Positions 60,898 through 64,000 of a stretch of DNA of 64,000 bases are shown here, in pieces. Both the position numbers and the translations under genes were made by a program. Within the stretch, counting starts at the first letter, position 1, and each line of letters opens with the position of its first letter. The notes under the pieces were generated by a model, which ran no database searches, was not told where the DNA came from, and saw only the letters and a program-made list of their open reading frames with translations. Source of the DNA: JBILXY01 sp044378055 (GTDB taxonomy: Bacteria > Patescibacteriota > JACMRA01); the NCBI GenBank assembly GCA_044378055.1, contig JBILXY010000004.1, positions 17,781 to 81,780 on the forward strand. Reading direction: 5' to 3'.

Positions 60898-62961
60898 TTA
60901 TTTAGAATCTTTTTCAACAATTTTAATATCTTGCCTTGGAGAAACACCTGGTAATTTGAATCCTAATTCTTGCTTATCAATTCTTTTTACGACTGGATAT
61001 TCTTTTGAAATTTCACCCTTGGCCTCTTCAAAATCTTTATCTAACAACAGGTTTGAAACATTGGAAGTTTCCACTTTAATATTTTTGCTGAAAGTATAAT
61101 AAAATGTTGCTTTAATCCCACTCTGTTTTTCAATATCACCCTCACTACTTAACAAAGCCAATTCTTTAATTTTATAAACTTCTGGCTTTTTCTGCTTAAT
61201 TTTTTCTTCAATATCAGATCTTGAAAAATAATAAATTTCAGAATTTACAGTTTTCTTCAATTCAACATTGTCGGCTTTTTCACCAATTTTCAAATTATAA
61301 TTTAAAGTAGTTTCTAAATCTTTATACCAAGAATTGGTTGTAAAAATTTTCTCTGCTCTAATATCTTGAATTTTAGCAGCTCTTTGTTTTTGTACCTCTT
61401 GCTCGGTTAAGTTCTTTAAACTATCATAATCTGCGTTTGAAACCACTCTGTCACCTTCTCCGTTGTTGTTAGAAATATCGGTTACTGCAACGGCATAACA
61501 ACTGCTACAAGGGCTTTGATCTTGTAAATTTACAATCTTCAGCCTTGTACCTGCTGGTTGGTTAAAAGATGAACCCGCTACTCCTGGTTGAGGTATTGAT
61601 TGAATAGTAAATTTAATTGGGTCTCCACCTTTATTATTTTGGGCTGGAATAGAAAAAGTATTTGGTAAAGAGCTATTTAAAACTGGAGAAAACCTGTAAC
61701 CATCTTTAACAATTTGGAATTTAGCATTATCTAATAACACATCTTTTCCGCCTTCGTTAATCAGCTGAATTGTACCAGAGCTTCTCTCGGTTTCAGTTTT
61801 TTCCTTATTCTGGGTTGGAATACTTTGCTTACTTTCTAATAGAAAACTTTTAGTGCTAAAATCGGGCTTACTTGCTTCTAAAACGAAAGTTCCATCTTGA
61901 TAATCTGGGTAAACTTCTAAAGTGTATGCTGTAGTTGGAAAGAAAACCAAAAAGGATACAATAAAGAATGAAGCCATAGCACTAGCAGCAATTGTATAAA
62001 ACCATTTGCTTTTAGGCTGATTAACTTTTTGTTGATTGAAAAAATTCTGATTTACTACGCCAGCATCTTGCCTTAGTTCATTTAAAGCTTCTTTTGTAGC
62101 CTGAATTCTATCCAACCAACTATCCAAGTTGCCTGATTCTAGGATTGATTCGTCTTCAAAATCTAAATCGACATCCAACTCATTTTCGCTACTAAGTTCG
62201 TCTGTTGAAGCAGATATTACGCTGCTTGGATGGTAATTATCGACACTCAAAAGCCCTGCTAAACTAATTTTATTAGAGTTTTCGTGATGAGGTGCAATAG
62301 CCAACTCCCTATCCATATTTGTGGAATAAATTTTCTTTTCCAGGTTAATTTTGGCTTGTTGATTTTTTTTATCGTTAGAATTGTTAGATTCAGTGGGTAA
62401 AGTTGAAGTAAATTCCGGCGCTTTAATTTCCTCATATTCCGAAGCTTTCGTACTTTGTTCACTCACTGATGCATTTGGTAAATCTAGGTTTGGGATAATC
62501 TGCAAAGTATTCTTATTAAAAAAGCCTGTCTTAGCTAGTTGGCTGGTATCAATAGAAATTCCGGAAGTTGTATTACTTTTATTAACTGGTTGAGGTTGTT
62601 TTTCAGGTTCAGCTTCTTTATTTTCAATGTTTTGAGTTGCAACTTCTTCTGCCACTATCTGGGCAGTAACAGGGCTAACTTGGGCCACTTCTTCACTGGG
62701 ATAATGAGGCTTAAAATAATTATCTGAAATATGCAATTGGGAATCTCGTAGTAACTGCAGTATATGAGTATCTTTGGAAGTCCAAATTAAAGACCTGGGA
62801 TAATTACTTAATTGGTAAGAAAAAATGGTTAAGGAAATTTGGGTATTAAGATAGGCTGGTAAACTTACTACCTCAATATAAAGTGGACCTAGTTGTTGAG
62901 ACTGAAGCGAAAGCTGCTCTAAGAAATTTGCTTTGCTGGTGCTACTTGTTAGGGCTATCAT
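60898..62961 (-). CDS. Single-span membrane protein, baseplate-J-like C-terminus
   Basis: A 687-residue protein. The cytoplasmic N-terminal half includes a polar, disordered Ser/Glu/Asn stretch (about 90-260) and an acidic segment. One transmembrane helix (about 320-342) follows, then an extracytoplasmic half with a beta-rich domain (SGTIQLINEGGKDVLLDNAKFQI), as seen in CPR proteins annotated as baseplate J/gp47-like. An SCSSC-type Cys pair (SPCSSCY) is in this half. Function unknown; these proteins are thought to be surface or secretion-related. The RPE-like gene follows 19 bp later. Confidence 0.65.
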   Translation of the reverse strand: MIALTSSTSKANFLEQLSLQSQQLGPLYIEVVSLPAYLNTQISLTIFSYQLSNYPRSLIWTSKDTHILQLLRDSQLHISDNYFKPHYPSEEVAQVSPVTAQIVAEEVATQNIENKEAEPEKQPQPVNKSNTTSGISIDTSQLAKTGFFNKNTLQIIPNLDLPNASVSEQSTKASEYEEIKAPEFTSTLPTESNNSNDKKNQQAKINLEKKIYSTNMDRELAIAPHHENSNKISLAGLLSVDNYHPSSVISASTDELSSENELDVDLDFEDESILESGNLDSWLDRIQATKEALNELRQDAGVVNQNFFNQQKVNQPKSKWFYTIAASAMASFFIVSFLVFFPTTAYTLEVYPDYQDGTFVLEASKPDFSTKSFLLESKQSIPTQNKEKTETERSSGTIQLINEGGKDVLLDNAKFQIVKDGYRFSPVLNSSLPNTFSIPAQNNKGGDPIKFTIQSIPQPGVAGSSFNQPAGTRLKIVNLQDQSPCSSCYAVAVTDISNNNGEGDRVVSNADYDSLKNLTEQEVQKQRAAKIQDIRAEKIFTTNSWYKDLETTLNYNLKIGEKADNVELKKTVNSEIYYFSRSDIEEKIKQKKPEVYKIKELALLSSEGDIEKQSGIKATFYYTFSKNIKVETSNVSNLLLDKDFEEAKGEISKEYPVVKRIDKQELGFKLPGVSPRQDIKIVEKDSK

Positions 62962-63052
62962 AATGTAGTATAGTTTTACTTTTGGGAATAAGAGATGCTA
63001 AAAATAGTAAAGTCAAGTTTTAATTTAAAAATGTTTATTTTTGTACTAATGT

Positions 63053-63127
63053 TGGTAGCGCTACGGGGAATTGAACCCCGGTTACAGGAATGAGAATCCT
63101 GTGTCCTAACCATTAGACGATAGCGCC
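63053..63127 (-). tRNA. tRNA-Glu (anticodon CTC)
   Basis: A 75-nt cloverleaf with encoded CCA. Acceptor GGCGCTA/TAGCGCT, anticodon stem CAGGA/TCCTG with loop TTCTCAT (anticodon at 63082-63084), T-arm loop TTCAATT. CTC reads GAG; a TTC isoacceptor must exist elsewhere. Confidence 0.95.
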
Positions 63128-63154
63128 TTTCTGGTAAATAATTCAGGTTTTACT

Positions 63155-63607
63155 CTAGCTAGTCAAGTGATCTAACTGATCTATTCTTAAAAGATGACGA
63201 ATTTCCAAACTTGGAGAAGCAATCAAAAAGGCTTTAACAATTTCTACTACATCTAAAATTTTATACGAAAAACCTGCAAGACAAATTACCTGGGCATGAT
63301 TATGGTTTCTTGTGAGGGTAGCCTCTTCAGGTGTAGTTACATAGGCAGCCCTTATACCCTTAAATCTATTTAAAGCCATGCAAATACCCTGTCCACTTCC
63401 ACACATCGCAATACCTAAAGATTCTGGTTGATTCAGGATTTTCTCGGCTAATAATTTAGCGTAAACAGGGTAATCATCTCCCTCAATTAAATCTGGTGAA
63501 AGATCAATTATTTTAAATGGAAGATTTAAATCACCGAGGACAATTTTTAAGTCTTCTTTCAACTTAAAACCAGCATGATCGGCAGTAAGAAAAAGGGTTT
63601 TATTCAT
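63155..63607 (-). CDS. rpiB: Ribose-5-phosphate isomerase B
   Basis: A 150-residue LacAB/RpiB enzyme interconverting ribose-5-phosphate and ribulose-5-phosphate. Motifs are ADHAG (9-13), the catalytic Cys in MCGSGQGI (69-75) and NHNHAQVICLAG. Length is typical for the family. Start ATG 63607. The RPE-like gene two genes away on the same strand gives a partial pentose-phosphate context. Confidence 0.94.
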   Translation of the reverse strand: MNKTLFLTADHAGFKLKEDLKIVLGDLNLPFKIIDLSPDLIEGDDYPVYAKLLAEKILNQPESLGIAMCGSGQGICMALNRFKGIRAAYVTTPEEATLTRNHNHAQVICLAGFSYKILDVVEIVKAFLIASPSLEIRHLLRIDQLDHLTS

Positions 63608-63640
63608 ATTGATAAAAGTATGAAATATTTAAAGAAAATT

Positions 63641-63900
63641 GACCACCCCGCTTCCCTACGCTACATAACCCTCCGCCCTTCGGGCACCTCCCTTTGGCAC
63701 AAGTGCAGTTCGAACTTGCTTCGAACGACCTGTGGGGCACGAGGAACAAGGGAGAAATGGTATTGTCATCGTAGCGGCGATCGAGGATCGCCATTGGCAC
63801 AACGAGGCCGTAGGGGCGTAGTTTACTAGCCAATGGCCAAAGCGTCGGCAAAAGGAGCAACTGCGAAGCAGAAGCAAGAAAGGACTGGCTTGGCTGAGGA
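63641..63900. repeat. GC-rich repeat cluster (families C, A and B together)
   Basis: Contains the exact inverted copy of 4069-4099 (63665-63695), then a hairpin GTTCGAA/TTCGAAC near 63709-63728, family A GGCGATC-GAG-GATCGCC (63776-63792), and family B with core 63820-63830 enclosed by CCATTGGC (63791-63798) and GCCAATGG (63829-63836). The open frames crossing it have no domain and follow the repeats, so no gene is called. Confidence 0.85.
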
Positions 63901-64000
63901 TTAAAGTCCTGAACCTCCAATAGAAGTTACACCAATAGAACCAGCTTTGAAATCATAGTTATTGTAGAGTAGATAGTTTTTAGTTGTAGTTCCATTAGTT
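63901..64000 (-). CDS. C-terminal end of a truncated gene, unknown
   Basis: The window ends inside a minus-strand frame whose last 33 codons read TNGTTTKNYLLYNNYD...GVTSIGGSGL-stop. It is Thr/Asn/Tyr/Gly-rich and resembles the end of a secreted or repeat protein. No family call is possible from 33 residues. Confidence 0.5.
   Translation of the reverse strand, partial: TNGTTTKNYLLYNNYDFKAGSIGVTSIGGSGL

Noticed and set aside
63575..63920. Overlapping open frames on both strands (73-106 codons)
   Set aside because: They cross a cluster of GC-rich palindromic repeats, which produces frames on all strands; no domain, no start signal.
7..64000. Recoding of UGA to glycine or tryptophan
   Set aside because: All recognised proteins are full-length under the standard bacterial code and one gene ends in TGA, so UGA is not a common sense codon.
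1..64000. CRISPR array or rRNA operon
   Set aside because: No regularly spaced repeats longer than two units and no rRNA-like conserved blocks were seen.

Overview
The window is AT-rich, densely packed bacterial DNA and most likely comes from a Candidate Phyla Radiation (Patescibacteria) genome. The evidence is a giant VirB6/TrbL-like protein of 1385 residues with a VirB2-like pilin, a short archaeal-type ProRS, a stand-alone ComEC/ComM pair, a baseplate-J-like single-span membrane protein, many unassigned small proteins, and almost no biosynthetic genes. UGA is read as stop, but by my reading it ends only one gene (comEC). I do not assign a phylum.

Layout. 0-5.7 kb: an AAA_14/DUF4143 ATPase under a repeat-embedded promoter, a MacB-type ABC exporter, and three small membrane-anchored proteins, most followed by their own terminators. 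5.7-11.8 kb: uppP-comM-comEC on the minus strand and a GT-C-like membrane protein. 11.9-12.6 kb: a Phd/PIN toxin-antitoxin pair with a textbook promoter. 12.8-18.7 kb: a P-type Ca2+-ATPase, lysS and proS. 18.8-21.3 kb: tRNA-Ala, VirB2-like pilin, a small secreted protein and a lytic transglycosylase. 21.6-25.7 kb: gatA, an FtsB-like protein, pepF and tRNA-Met. 25.7-30.9 kb: the VirB6-like giant and its partner. 31.2-34 kb: NRAMP-like transporter, alpha/beta hydrolase and MscL. 34.1-44.5 kb: a surface-glycan cluster (GT2, GT4, polysaccharide pyruvyl transferase, GT-C-like protein, a membrane-anchored FAD protein). 44.6-50.4 kb: ftsK, a sugar-nucleotide epimerase-like protein and an orphan V/A-ATPase catalytic subunit. 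50.5-51.2 kb: an AbrB/PIN toxin-antitoxin pair. 51.3-58 kb: metG, three small unknown genes with shared leader motifs, tig, a GNAT enzyme and a DUF3800 gene behind ruvB. 59-64 kb: a DsbA-like protein overlapping xseB, an RPE-like protein, a baseplate-J-like protein, tRNA-Glu, rpiB and a truncated gene.

How it fits together. VirB2-like pilin, VirB6-like channel and lytic transglycosylase are parts expected of a type IV secretion-derived envelope machine, and ComEC/ComM are DNA-uptake parts. Together they suggest a scavenging cell that imports DNA. The glycan cluster, with a CsaB-like pyruvyl transferase, suggests a modified cell-surface polymer.

Most unusual signals. (1) The last 27 codons of the DUF3800 gene lie in an 83-bp structured element bounded by a 14-bp inverted repeat. 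(2) The 3' end of tig is duplicated 612 bp away, flanking a small gene whose paralogue lies just beyond, as if a one-gene cassette had entered the tig 3' end. (3) Families of GC-rich palindromic repeats are scattered through the intergenic gaps, with compensatory changes between copies. (4) Two promoters carry repeat operators inside the -35/-10 spacer.
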